A stretch of DNA of 64,000 bases from Izhakiella australiensis (GTDB lineage Bacteria > Pseudomonadota > Gammaproteobacteria > Enterobacterales > Enterobacteriaceae): contig NZ_MRUL01000001.1 of NCBI RefSeq assembly GCF_002006995.1, forward strand, positions 434,001-498,000. The letters are read 5' to 3'. Below, piece by piece: positions 35,324 to 44,541 of this stretch (positions are counted from its first letter, which is position 1; each line of letters opens with the position of its first letter). The position numbers and the translations under genes are program-made. The notes beneath the pieces are model-generated. The model searched no databases. It was given only the letters and a program-made list of their open reading frames with translations, and had not been told where the DNA came from.

Positions 35324-36766
35324 ATGGCCAAATATCAGAAGCTGGTGGATGAAATTCGTCAGCAGATAGCCAGCGGTGTCTGGCTGCCGGGCGATAAGCT
35401 TCCTTCACTGCGCGAGCAGGTTGCCCGCAGCGGGATGAGCCTGATGACGGTAATGCATGCCTACCAGGTGCTTGAAAGCCTTGGTACGCTGGTTTCGCGC
35501 CCGCAGTCCGGTTACTACGTTGCACCGCAGGCGGAGTTTTTGCGTCAGCCCGAAGCGCACCAGAAGGTGCAGCTGGCGGAGTCGGTGGATATCAATACTT
35601 TTATCTTCGATGTTCTGCAGGCAACGCGCGACCCGCACATTTTACCTTTTGGCTCCGCCTTTCCCGATCCGGACCTGTTTCCCCAACGGGCGCTAATGCG
35701 CTCGCTGAATACCGTGGCCCACAGCATGAAGCCTGAGGATGCGCTAAATAATCTGCCGCCGGGTAACGAAGCGCTGCGCAAGACTCTCGCACAGCGGTAC
35801 GCCATGCAAGGAATAGCCGTTGCACCGGATGAAATCGTCATCACTAACGGCGCGATGGAAGCGCTGAACCTTAGCTTGCAGGCGGTCACTGAACCGGGAG
35901 ACTGGGTGGTGGTTGAAAACCCCTGCTTTTACGGCGCGTTGCAGGCGGTGGAGCGGCTGAAATTGCGTGCGGTGGCGATCGCCAGCGATCCTCAGCACGG
36001 CCTCGATCTGGACGCGCTGCGCGAGGCGTTATCACGCTGGCCGATCAAGGCCTGCTGGCTGATGACCAACTATCAAAATCCGTTAGGCTGTTCGCTCAGC
36101 GATGAAAAGAAGGCGCAGCTGGTATCTTTACTGCAAGAGAAAGGCGCCTTTTTAATTGAAGACGACGTTTATGCTGAGCTTGGCACCGACGGCGAGCATC
36201 GGCATCCGGCTCGCTACTGGGACAGCCAGGGAACGGTATTGCACTGCAGCTCGTTTTCCAAAAACCTGGTGGCTGGTTTTCGCGTCGGCTGGGTGGCTGC
36301 GGGGCGTCACGCGGCAAAAATTCAGCGCTTGCAGTTAATGAGCACGCTGTCTACCAGCGTGCCGATGCAGCTGGCATTAGCCCACTACCTGACCAGCAAC
36401 AGCTACGATCGCCACCTGCGCGCGCTGCGTCGCAGCCTGGCACAGCGAAAAATGCTGGCCAGACGGGCGCTGACTCGCTGGCTGCCCCCTGAAGTGAATA
36501 TTAACGATGCCCAGGGCGGCTATTTTTTATGGATTGAGCTGCCGCCGGATCTGGATGCGATGCAGCTTTATTACCGGGCGCTGGCGCGGAACATTAGCAT
36601 TGCGCCGGGGAAAATGTTTTCCTCCGGCGATCAGTATGCCAATTACTTTCGCTTTAATGCATCCTGGGCGTGGGGAGATGAGCAGGAGCAGGCGGCCAGA
36701 ATACTGGGTGAGCTGATTCGCACTCTGCTGGACGAGCAGCAGAAAAGGCTACTTAGCCAGCCCTGA
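35324..36766 (+). CDS. MocR-family transcriptional regulator (GntR HTH plus aminotransferase), YdcR-like
   Basis: A 480-residue fusion regulator. A GntR winged helix occupies about residues 1-70 (WLPGDKLPSLREQVARSGMS), and a fold-type I aminotransferase-like domain covers about 100-475. The PLP lysine is Lys313 in SSFSKNLVAGFR, with NPLG at 252-255 and EDDVY at 279-283. It is strongly similar to E. coli YdcR over its length. Such proteins use PLP or PLP-amino acid adducts as effectors. The target is unknown; the divergent pilus operon and the gene itself are the nearest candidates. Its end overlaps the convergent ylaC gene by 18 bp. Confidence 0.88.
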   Translation: MAKYQKLVDEIRQQIASGVWLPGDKLPSLREQVARSGMSLMTVMHAYQVLESLGTLVSRPQSGYYVAPQAEFLRQPEAHQKVQLAESVDINTFIFDVLQATRDPHILPFGSAFPDPDLFPQRALMRSLNTVAHSMKPEDALNNLPPGNEALRKTLAQRYAMQGIAVAPDEIVITNGAMEALNLSLQAVTEPGDWVVVENPCFYGALQAVERLKLRAVAIASDPQHGLDLDALREALSRWPIKACWLMTNYQNPLGCSLSDEKKAQLVSLLQEKGAFLIEDDVYAELGTDGEHRHPARYWDSQGTVLHCSSFSKNLVAGFRVGWVAAGRHAAKIQRLQLMSTLSTSVPMQLALAHYLTSNSYDRHLRALRRSLAQRKMLARRALTRWLPPEVNINDAQGGYFLWIELPPDLDAMQLYYRALARNISIAPGKMFSSGDQYANYFRFNASWAWGDEQEQAARILGELIRTLLDEQQKRLLSQP

Positions 36767-37240
36767 AATCGGTTCGCGTGAACCCCAGGTAAGATGGAAC
36801 ATATCGTAGAAATCCACTTCGCCTTTGGTTGCAAGCAGGCGCTGCACGCCTTGTTTGATACTTTCAGGGATAAGCTGATGGGTTAGGATCTCGTTAACTG
36901 CTTGGTTCGATAAGTTGCGGTCATAGTACCATTCGCCGTTATAGCAGACGCGCAGATCCAGGGTATCGATATCTTCAAAGCGGTAGCGGGGATTGATATC
37001 CATCAGCATCAGAATGCTCATGATCAGGACGAACAGCGTTGCGCCCCAGAACGCCGGCCAGCCAAGGAAGTCGGTCGTAAAGATCAGCGCGGCGGTAAGC
37101 AAATAGCAAATAAACATCAGTGCCCACAGGCCCGGATGTTTTTTCATAAAGCTGAAGCTGAAACGGGGTTTATTATCACGCCGTTCTTCACGGTTTATCT
37201 GCTCGATCTCGCGCAGCATGATGGTTTTGATGATGTCCAT
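36749..37240 (-). CDS. ylaC: YlaC family membrane protein
   Basis: A 163-residue protein with two adjacent membrane helices at about 38-80. The conserved blocks are REERRDNKPRFSFSFMKKHPGL before the helices and PRYRFEDIDTLDLRVCYNGEWY after them, as in E. coli YlaC. GGGGA lies upstream of the ATG. The function is unknown. It is convergent with the MocR gene. Confidence 0.9.
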   Translation of the reverse strand: MDIIKTIMLREIEQINREERRDNKPRFSFSFMKKHPGLWALMFICYLLTAALIFTTDFLGWPAFWGATLFVLIMSILMLMDINPRYRFEDIDTLDLRVCYNGEWYYDRNLSNQAVNEILTHQLIPESIKQGVQRLLATKGEVDFYDMFHLTWGSREPISGLAK

Positions 37241-37467
37241 GCTTTCCCCCTGAATTTGGTTATCTGAATATTAAACCACGGCGCGCCGGAAGCGGGCAGA
37301 GACAGTTTTTATTTATTCAGCTATAACAGTCGGGTTTATTTGGCTTAAGTTAATAAAATTAGCACGTTATGTGATGTGTAACCATTCAGAGTGATTGCAA
37401 CCCGACGCCAAAGTGCCACAATTGATTAACAATCTGGTTTCGAATTTATGACAACAGGAGACGCCGT

Positions 37468-38079
37468 ATGCTATACGCTTCTTGCAGTCTGATGTCGCTG
37501 ATGTCGTTTGCCGCCGGTACGCTGATGACTGGCGCCTCAAGCCAACCGCACTATTTATTACTATCGCAGACGGACAACGGGGTGCCCAATAATCCACGGT
37601 TTCCGCTGATCTGTTATCCGCAGGCTGCGCCAGAGGATAGCGAGGATCTCGCCGTCTGGTTTGAAGATCGTTTTGCTGCTAACCAGTGGCTGCCGCGCTG
37701 GCGTTATCCCGTTTACCCTTACACCCATTTTCATCCAAATACCCATGAGATGCTGGGCATTTGCGCCGGCTGGGCGGAAATATTATTTGGCGGTGATAAT
37801 GGCCGGGTAATGACGGTGCACGCTGGCGATGCGGTACTGATCCCCGCAGGCGTCGGGCACAAGCAGATAGCCGCCAGCGATGACTTTTTTGCCGTCGGCG
37901 CTTACCCGCGCGGGATACAGCCGGAAACGCTGCGCGACGATAAAGCGCAGTTAAGCCTGGCGCTGGAAGCGGTGAAGCAGGTTGCCGTGCCGCAGAGCGA
38001 TCCTCTGCTGGGTGACCAAGGCGGCCTGGTTGATATCTGGCACCCGCTGGTCGGCGCAGAAAACCGCAGCGACAGCTAG
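37468..38079 (+). CDS. YjlB-type cupin protein
   Basis: A 203-residue protein. Residues from about 38 on match the small YjlB cupin family: NGVPNNPRFPLICYPQA, then FHPNTHEMLGICAGWAEILFGG with the first metal-type motif, and GDAVLIPAGVGHKQ with the second. The catalytic function of this family is unknown. CAGGAG precedes the ATG, so this start is credible. The first 25 residues are hydrophobic and Ser/Met/Leu-rich with no positive charge, unlike a normal signal peptide. It is convergent with the beta-lactamase-fold gene. Confidence 0.78.
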   Translation: MLYASCSLMSLMSFAAGTLMTGASSQPHYLLLSQTDNGVPNNPRFPLICYPQAAPEDSEDLAVWFEDRFAANQWLPRWRYPVYPYTHFHPNTHEMLGICAGWAEILFGGDNGRVMTVHAGDAVLIPAGVGHKQIAASDDFFAVGAYPRGIQPETLRDDKAQLSLALEAVKQVAVPQSDPLLGDQGGLVDIWHPLVGAENRSDS

Positions 38080-38100
38080 CCCCACGGCAGCGGTGGTCAT

Positions 38101-39294
38101 TTAATCACAGCGTCCGGGGTTGTCCGCTGCCTGGGCCATGCGCAGCAGCATGCGATGGCCGATATCATTATCCCAGTTAAAGCTGTTTTGCAGCACCACA
38201 ATGGCGTTGCCGTGGCGCCTGTCCATGCCTATATAGCTGGCGTAGCCGCCGATAAAGCCTGACTGATAAATAATATCCTGCCCGTAAATATGATTGGCGA
38301 GCCAGCCGAGAGCGGCGGAGTCATCGTCGCTGGCATATAAGCGCATCCGCATTGCGTCGGCAAAAGCGCGGTCGCGCGTTGGGTTGCCGCTAGCGTGCAA
38401 ATGGGCAGACAGATATTTCAGCAGGTCGCCCGCGCTGGACCAGAGCGAAGCCGCCCCCATCATGTAACCGCTGAAGTGCCATTCCGGCACCACTTCACCA
38501 CGCGCGACGAACTTCGGCTGATCGCCGGCATGGCCGCGCGCGCGCCGTATATAGCCCGGCAGCAGCTGCGGATAATAGCCGCTGTGTTTCATCGCCAGCG
38601 GTTGCAGTATCAGGCTATTTACCAGCTGCGGTACAGGCCTGCCGCTATGCTGCTCCAGCGCCTGATCGAGCAGGGCATAGCCCAGGTTGGAGTAGATAAC
38701 TTTGCCCTGCGCGAGCGTGTGGAAATTACGCAGAAAGTCGTTATAGTCGCCAGAATCAAGATCGCCATAAAACGGCGCGCCGGTAAACAGGTAGTACACC
38801 AGCTTATCCAGCATTGCGATATTGCTGACCTGTCGCGGTAATCCGGAGGTATGACTCGCCAGTTGCTCCACGGTAATGCGTCGGGCATCGGGGCTGAGTT
38901 TATTGCTGCGGGGTAAGAGCTGGCCGAGGGTATCCTGCCAGCTAAGCTGCCCGTGCTGCACCAGCAGCGCGGCGCTTTCGGCGGTAAAGCCCTTGCTGAT
39001 CGAGCCAACGGCGAACAGCGTATCACCGTCAACCGGTATCAGACGGTCGGTATCGGTATAGCCATAGCTGAATATCTGCTGCTGGCCGTCGGCGGTGATA
39101 ATACCCACCACCATGCCTGGCGTATGGCCGCTGTCTATTTGCGGCTGTGCTAACTGGTCGATCTGCTGATGCAGCGACAGCGAGCAGCGTGCGCCGGTAT
39201 TCTCAATATTAGGAGCGTCGATGCTATTGCTGGAGAGTGAGGTGCCGCAGCCGATCAGCAGTATGCTCAGCAGCAGAATGATTACGCGTTTCAT
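38101..39294 (-). CDS. Beta-lactamase-fold serine hydrolase lipoprotein
   Basis: A 397-residue class C beta-lactamase/penicillin-binding-like protein (AmpC/AmpH superfamily). A lipoprotein signal with the lipobox LIGC gives Cys16 as the lipidation site. The catalytic SxxK is Ser98-Lys101 (SISK) and the second motif is Tyr201-Ser-Asn203; a QSGFIGGY stretch near the C-terminus takes the place of the KTG box. Relatives act as DD-peptidases/esterases in peptidoglycan turnover; true beta-lactamase activity is not implied. It probably sits at the inner or outer membrane facing the periplasm. Confidence 0.83.
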   Translation of the reverse strand: MKRVIILLLSILLIGCGTSLSSNSIDAPNIENTGARCSLSLHQQIDQLAQPQIDSGHTPGMVVGIITADGQQQIFSYGYTDTDRLIPVDGDTLFAVGSISKGFTAESAALLVQHGQLSWQDTLGQLLPRSNKLSPDARRITVEQLASHTSGLPRQVSNIAMLDKLVYYLFTGAPFYGDLDSGDYNDFLRNFHTLAQGKVIYSNLGYALLDQALEQHSGRPVPQLVNSLILQPLAMKHSGYYPQLLPGYIRRARGHAGDQPKFVARGEVVPEWHFSGYMMGAASLWSSAGDLLKYLSAHLHASGNPTRDRAFADAMRMRLYASDDDSAALGWLANHIYGQDIIYQSGFIGGYASYIGMDRRHGNAIVVLQNSFNWDNDIGHRMLLRMAQAADNPGRCD

Positions 39295-39678
39295 GTCCCT
39301 GCAAAATGGAAACTGTGCGAAAAATTGCGCTCAGATTAGCAGAAGTCTGACGGATTCTCATGGCTATATGCCGATTAAACCACTTTTTTATTGTGCCCGA
39401 ACCAAAGTCTTCGTTTATTCGATAAAATTTGACTTAATTAATGCGCTATTGTCACCGGGATATATACCTGATGGTTTTATGGTTATTACCGATGTAGAGT
39501 TGGGCGATTCTGGGTTATTACCAATATAACGCGCAGCAGGGCCGCTGTTTTAAATTATGCCGCCTGTGCTTTTTGCTACTTTGTTATTTGAAAAAACATA
39601 GCAGGAGCTTAATATTTCTGTAATAGGAGCGTCACAGGCGAGCTTTAATTTCGCGGTAAAAACACCCGGAGATAACTT
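39295..39678. other. Intergenic region between divergent lipoprotein and OlsF-like genes
   Basis: About 380 bp that must hold the promoters for both divergent genes. GGAG at the right edge is the ribosome binding site of the next gene. No further element was recognised. Confidence 0.4.
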
Positions 39679-41412
39679 GTGTTCACTATCGAACAGGTTC
39701 TTGCGGATCTCTATCCCGATCATAAACCGGCAGGCTGGCAGCTGGCGCTGCTTAAAAGGCTGCTGCACGAAAAGCAATTTCAGGCGTTTGATCAACAATA
39801 TCGTCATCTGCAAGGCCTCGATATGGTTGAACAGGTGCTGGAATATTTCGATTTTCGCTGCGATACCAGCGAACGCGATTTGGAACAAATTCCCCCATCA
39901 GGACCGCTGGTCATTGTCGCCAACCACCCACTGGGAACCCTTGACGGCCTGGCGCTGCTCCATGCCATCTCCCAGGTTCGACGCGACGTAAAAATTGTTA
40001 CCAACCGGCTGCTTAACTGCCTCACGGCGCTAAAAAGCCTGATGCTTGCGGTCGACAATATGGGCAATCGCACCAGCCGCCAGCAGGTCGCGTTAATGCA
40101 GGAACAGCTCGAAAATCAGGGCGTGCTGATCTTCTTCCCCGCCGGTGAAGTGTCGCGGCTTGGCAGCAAAGGCATCCGCGATGGGAAATGGAGTCAGGGC
40201 TTTGTTCGTCTCGCCGCGCGATCGCGCGCGCCGGTGGTGCCTGTACACATCAGCGGGCGCAACTCTTCGCTGTTTTATGCGACTTCCGCGCTCTATCAGC
40301 CGTTCTCGACCATGTTGCTGGTCAACGAAATGTTTAAGCAGCAGGGGAGCCGGATCAAACTGCAAATTGGTGAGCGGATACCTTTCGCCAACTGGTATGA
40401 CGGTCGCACGCCGGCAAAAGAGCTGGCAGCCCGTTTTCGTCGCCACGTTTATCGTATCGGCCAGGGAAAAAGCAGCTTATTTCAGACCGAGGCGGCGATC
40501 GCCCGCGCAGAAGATCGGGCGGTGCTGAAAAAAGCGCTTGCTGACTGCGAGGTCTTGGGCCAGTTGCCCGATGGCAAAGTCATTTATCTATACCGCCGCA
40601 ATGATGAAGCCTACGTGCCAATTCTGCGCGAGCTGGGTCGACTGCGGGAAATCGCTTTTCGTGCCGTTGGCGAGGGCAGCGGTACCCGCCGCGATCTCGA
40701 TGATTACGATGATGATTATTACCATCTGATTCTGTGGGATGACGAGGCGCTGGATATCGTCGGCGCCTATCGTTTTATTCCCACCGCAGAACAGGTCAAA
40801 CGCAAGGGAATGGCCGGTCTCTACAGCTATAGCCTGTTTAATTACGGTAACGAGATGAATCCAATACTCGACCAGGGCATTGAGCTTGGCCGCAGTTTTA
40901 TTCAGCCAGCTTACTGGGGTAAGCGCGGCCTGGACTACTTATGGATGGGAATTGGCGCCTGGCTGGAGAAGTATCCGCAATATCGCTATTTGTTCGGCCC
41001 GGTCTCTATCTCCGGCGGCTTACCGCTGGCGGCGCGGGACTTACTGGTGGCCTTCTATCGGCTTTACTTCGCACCGACTCTGCCGCTGGCGCAGTCACGT
41101 CGCCCTTACCCGGCATCATTGCCGACGGTGCTGGCGCAATTCAGCGGCGATGATTATCACGAAGATCTACGGCGGCTGAAGCGGCTGTTAAACAATCTCG
41201 GCACCGGCATTCCGCCGCTGTACAAACAATATTCCGAGCTGTGTGAGCCAGGCGGCGTGCAGTTCATCGACTTTGGTAGCGATCCCGACTTTAATAACTG
41301 CATTGACGGCCTGGTTTTAGTTGACGTCAGTCAGCTTAAAGAAAGCCGCTTTGAACGCTATGTTGCCGTTCATCGCTCACAAGACGCGGGCGCTGAACAA
41401 CCTACGGTTTGA
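39679..41412 (+). CDS. Bifunctional ornithine lipid synthase OlsF-like (acyltransferase plus N-acyltransferase)
   Basis: A 577-residue two-domain protein. The N-terminal half is a PlsC-type acyltransferase with NHPLGTLDG at 82-90 and FFPAGEVSR further on. The C-terminal half (about 290-560) is an OlsB/hemolysin-type N-acyltransferase of the GNAT-like acetyltransf_5 family, with LREIAFRAVGEGSG and YFAPTLPL. This order matches OlsF of Serratia, which makes ornithine lipids by first N-acylating ornithine and then O-acylating the lyso-lipid. The start is GTG with GGAG upstream. The membrane lipid role is inferred from domain order; a plain hemolysin-like acyltransferase is the alternative. It stands alone in its transcription unit. 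Confidence 0.75.
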   Translation: MFTIEQVLADLYPDHKPAGWQLALLKRLLHEKQFQAFDQQYRHLQGLDMVEQVLEYFDFRCDTSERDLEQIPPSGPLVIVANHPLGTLDGLALLHAISQVRRDVKIVTNRLLNCLTALKSLMLAVDNMGNRTSRQQVALMQEQLENQGVLIFFPAGEVSRLGSKGIRDGKWSQGFVRLAARSRAPVVPVHISGRNSSLFYATSALYQPFSTMLLVNEMFKQQGSRIKLQIGERIPFANWYDGRTPAKELAARFRRHVYRIGQGKSSLFQTEAAIARAEDRAVLKKALADCEVLGQLPDGKVIYLYRRNDEAYVPILRELGRLREIAFRAVGEGSGTRRDLDDYDDDYYHLILWDDEALDIVGAYRFIPTAEQVKRKGMAGLYSYSLFNYGNEMNPILDQGIELGRSFIQPAYWGKRGLDYLWMGIGAWLEKYPQYRYLFGPVSISGGLPLAARDLLVAFYRLYFAPTLPLAQSRRPYPASLPTVLAQFSGDDYHEDLRRLKRLLNNLGTGIPPLYKQYSELCEPGGVQFIDFGSDPDFNNCIDGLVLVDVSQLKESRFERYVAVHRSQDAGAEQPTV

Positions 41413-41580
41413 TGCGCTGCCTTTTCCGGTCAGAAAGCGATGGCGCGGGCGTTGATGCCTGCGCCATTTACCCATTCTGAGGATAAGTCGTCAAAAAAAT
41501 GACTTGTTTTACCGCTGCGGTAATGGAAATCTGTTTGCGCCACATGTTCTGCTATGGACGTTGTTAAAAAGGAATGATTT

Positions 41581-42858
41581 ATGCGTTTATTACTCTCCGC
41601 TGTTGCCGGTGCGCTGCTTGTCAGCCCGCTGGTTCAGGCACAAACAGAAGTCGATTTTTCTGCGATAAAGAAGATTGTTGAGACCACCACGCCCGCCAGC
41701 TCCAGCCCGGAGTTCGTCAAATTTCAGCAGGATGTCGAGCAGAGAGCGTTAAAAGCGCTGCAAGGCGCCGCGCCGAAGCTGACGCTGCAAGAGGTGATAA
41801 AAGCCAGACAAAATAGTACTCAGGCCGATGAAGCCTGGCTGAAAGCCAGCGGTTTCAGCTTTGATAAGAAAGCGCTGAAGAAAGAGAATGTCCAGCTGCT
41901 GAGTGCCTTTTCAGCGTTGCCGGAAAGCATCCTCAAGCAGAATCTTGCCACGGTAGAAAAAATCAATAACGGCGCCTCTGATGCCGATCGTCATCAGGCG
42001 CTGGTGGATGCCGACGATCGCCCCTATCTTTATTTCCTTGCTGATGCGCTGGGGCCGCGCTTAGGAAAAGCCTTTCTTCGCGCTTATGATAAGGGCGAGC
42101 TAGGTAAGGCGGCGGCGTTGATTAAGCGTAGCGAAGTGGGTATTCATCAGGCGAAAGAGCATTACAATAATCCGCGTCCGTTTCGGGTTGCCGGTAACAG
42201 CATCCAACTGGTGAAAGACAGCGTTATCGTCAAAAACGACGGATTGTACAAACCTTCCGGCGGTTCGTTCCCAAGCGGTCATACGAATACCGGCTACACC
42301 GATGCGCTGCTGCTGGCTGAAATGCTGCCGGAGCGATTTGTGCCGCTGATGGATCGCGCGGCCAAGTACGGCTATTCCCGCCTGGTGATGGGCGTTCACT
42401 ATCCGCTTGATCTGGTCGGCGCACGCATGGTGGCCCAGCACAATGTCGCCAGCTTCCTCAACCAGCCGGCCTATCGCAAACTGTTTGACGACGCTAAGCA
42501 GCAGTTGCGCAGCGCGCTGGAAAAAGAGTGCGGTACTTCATTGGCGGAGTGCGCTAAGCCCGTCAGTAATGCGGACGATCCCTACAGCGCGCCGCAGATG
42601 AAAACCCTTTACCGCTTTACGATGACCTACGGTCTGGCGCAGCAAAAAGCGCCGCAGACGCCGGTGGTGGTGCCGAAAGGTGCGGAAGTGCTGCTGGAAG
42701 GGCCGCTGCCCAACCTCAGCGCCGAACAGCGCCGCCAGCTGATGGTAAAAACCGCGCTGGCCAATGGTTATCCGCTGTCCGGTAACGTTGAACAGAGCTT
42801 CTGGCAGCGTCTGAATTTGCGTGATGCCGCTGCGATGGGGCTGAACGCGGCGAAATAA
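41581..42858 (+). CDS. PAP2-family acid phosphatase (PhoN-like) with C-terminal extension
   Basis: A 425-residue secreted phosphatase with a signal peptide at 1-20 (ends VQA). The class A nonspecific acid phosphatase signature is complete: Lys192-x6-Arg199-Pro200, Pro231-Ser-Gly-His234 and Ser266-Arg267-x5-His273-x3-Asp277. Family members are usually about 250 residues; here about 90 residues precede the core and 140 follow it, without a recognised domain. It probably acts in the periplasm on phosphomonoesters. A strong terminator follows. Confidence 0.88.
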   Translation: MRLLLSAVAGALLVSPLVQAQTEVDFSAIKKIVETTTPASSSPEFVKFQQDVEQRALKALQGAAPKLTLQEVIKARQNSTQADEAWLKASGFSFDKKALKKENVQLLSAFSALPESILKQNLATVEKINNGASDADRHQALVDADDRPYLYFLADALGPRLGKAFLRAYDKGELGKAAALIKRSEVGIHQAKEHYNNPRPFRVAGNSIQLVKDSVIVKNDGLYKPSGGSFPSGHTNTGYTDALLLAEMLPERFVPLMDRAAKYGYSRLVMGVHYPLDLVGARMVAQHNVASFLNQPAYRKLFDDAKQQLRSALEKECGTSLAECAKPVSNADDPYSAPQMKTLYRFTMTYGLAQQKAPQTPVVVPKGAEVLLEGPLPNLSAEQRRQLMVKTALANGYPLSGNVEQSFWQRLNLRDAAAMGLNAAK

Positions 42859-42873
42859 CAGGATGAGATAAGT

Positions 42874-42910
42874 AAAACGGCCCGGCGTTTGCGCACCGGG
42901 CCGTTTTTTT
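42874..42910. terminator. Bidirectional terminator between phosphatase and abgT
   Basis: The 12-bp stem AAAACGGCCCGG/CCGGGCCGTTTT is followed by T7 on the plus strand. It reaches the abgT stop codon at 42909 and, with its A run, serves that operon as well. Confidence 0.9.
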
Positions 42911-44429
42911 ATAGCGCCGGATAAACGCCGGGGCCAATAGGCAGGCCGGAAAAATACCATGCCAGCAGCAGCAGTACCCAGACGCTGATAAACACCAGCG
43001 GATAGGGCACGATCAGCATGTAATAGGTACCGAGCTGCGCATCTTTGCGGTAGCGCTGCAAAAAGCCGAGAAACAGCGGCAAGAAGGGGGACATCGGCGC
43101 CAGCGGCAGAACGGCTGAATCGGCAATGCGAAACACCATCTGGGCAAAGGCCGGATGAAAGCCGAGCAGCATGAACATCGGAACGAAGATCGGCGCCAGG
43201 ATCGACCAGATCGCCGATCCGCTGGCGATAAACATGCACAGCAGCGCCGAGAGAAACATCAGGCCAATAAACGCCGGCGCGCCGCTCATACCCAAGGCTT
43301 CCAGTCCGTCAGTCAGCGCGATGGCCATAAACTTGCCCATATTGCTCCAGTTAAACATCGCCACGAACTGCGACAGCGGGAATACCATGACGATGAATCC
43401 GGCCATGCTTTTCATTGGTTCAATCAGCAGCGCGGGGATATCGTCCGGACGCTTAATCTGCCTGGTCACTACGCCATAGGCGATCGCGACGACGAAAAAC
43501 AACAGAATGATCAGCGGAACGATGCCCTTAATAAAAGGCGAAGGAATGATGCCGCCACTTTTGGGATCGCGCAGCATTGCGCCCTCCGGCACCACCAACA
43601 GGGCCAGCAGAGCGACAAAAATCAGCCCGGCGATGCCGCTCCATAGCAGACCGCGATTTTGCAGCGGCGTCAGCCGGGCGAGCTTTTCTTCTGATTGTCC
43701 CTCCCAGGCTGGCAGGCGGGGTTCGATAAACTTGTCGGTCAGCAGCGCGCCAGCAACGGTGAGCACAATGACCGATGCCGCCATAAAAAACCAGTTGTCT
43801 ATCACGTTAACCTGCACGGCGTCGTTCACCGCTTTCGCCGCTTCGGTACTGATACCGGACAGCAATACGTCGGTGGTGACAATCAGCAGATTCGCGGTAA
43901 AGCCGGATGCGACCCCGGCGATCGCCGCCAGCAATCCGGCGACGGGATGACGCCCCACGGCGATAAACATCAAGGCGCCGAGCGGCGGCATCACTACCAG
44001 CGCTGCATCAGAGGATATATGGCTGAAAAAAGCGATGAACAGCACCATGTAGCTGGCGTAGCGTGCGCTTACAAATGACGCCATGCGGTTCATCAACGCC
44101 TGTAGCAGACCAACCTGCTCAGCCAGTCCGGCACCGATCATCAGCGCCAGGATGGAGCCCAGCGGGGTAAATCCGCTGAAATTTTTAATAATGTTTGGCA
44201 GCAGCCACTGTATGCCGCCGCTGCTTAGCAGATTTTTTACGACAATCGCCTCGCCGTTGACCGGATTACGAACTGATATATGAAGCCAGGAGAGCAGGGC
44301 GGTGGCGGCCATTAAAACCACAATCAGATAAACAAACAGTAAAAAAGGATTAGGCACCCGGTTACCGATGCGTTCGATCACACTGAATATCTTCCCTGGG
44401 CTTTTCTCACGTGCTGTCACGTCGCTCAT
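42909..44429 (-). CDS. abgT: p-Aminobenzoyl-glutamate transporter AbgT
   Basis: A 506-residue inner membrane transporter of the AbgT/YdaH family, with about 10-13 hydrophobic segments. It imports p-aminobenzoyl-glutamate, a folate breakdown product; some relatives export sulfonamides. The N-terminal IERIGNRVPNPFLLFVYLI, the SDAALVVMPPLGALMF segment and the late SGSAIWSILAPIFVPMF segment are typical of the family. It is the last gene of abgA-abgB-abgT, 112 bp after abgB. Confidence 0.93.
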   Translation of the reverse strand: MSDVTAREKSPGKIFSVIERIGNRVPNPFLLFVYLIVVLMAATALLSWLHISVRNPVNGEAIVVKNLLSSGGIQWLLPNIIKNFSGFTPLGSILALMIGAGLAEQVGLLQALMNRMASFVSARYASYMVLFIAFFSHISSDAALVVMPPLGALMFIAVGRHPVAGLLAAIAGVASGFTANLLIVTTDVLLSGISTEAAKAVNDAVQVNVIDNWFFMAASVIVLTVAGALLTDKFIEPRLPAWEGQSEEKLARLTPLQNRGLLWSGIAGLIFVALLALLVVPEGAMLRDPKSGGIIPSPFIKGIVPLIILLFFVVAIAYGVVTRQIKRPDDIPALLIEPMKSMAGFIVMVFPLSQFVAMFNWSNMGKFMAIALTDGLEALGMSGAPAFIGLMFLSALLCMFIASGSAIWSILAPIFVPMFMLLGFHPAFAQMVFRIADSAVLPLAPMSPFLPLFLGFLQRYRKDAQLGTYYMLIVPYPLVFISVWVLLLLAWYFSGLPIGPGVYPAL

Positions 44430-44541
44430 GGCGAACCCTCGTGGTTGTTTTCCGTCAGTAATGACGAAATCATTGATGTTGTGTTTTGTGCTTATTATTT
44501 TTTATCTTGCTACGCCGCTCGCTGGCGGCGCAGGTAAAACA

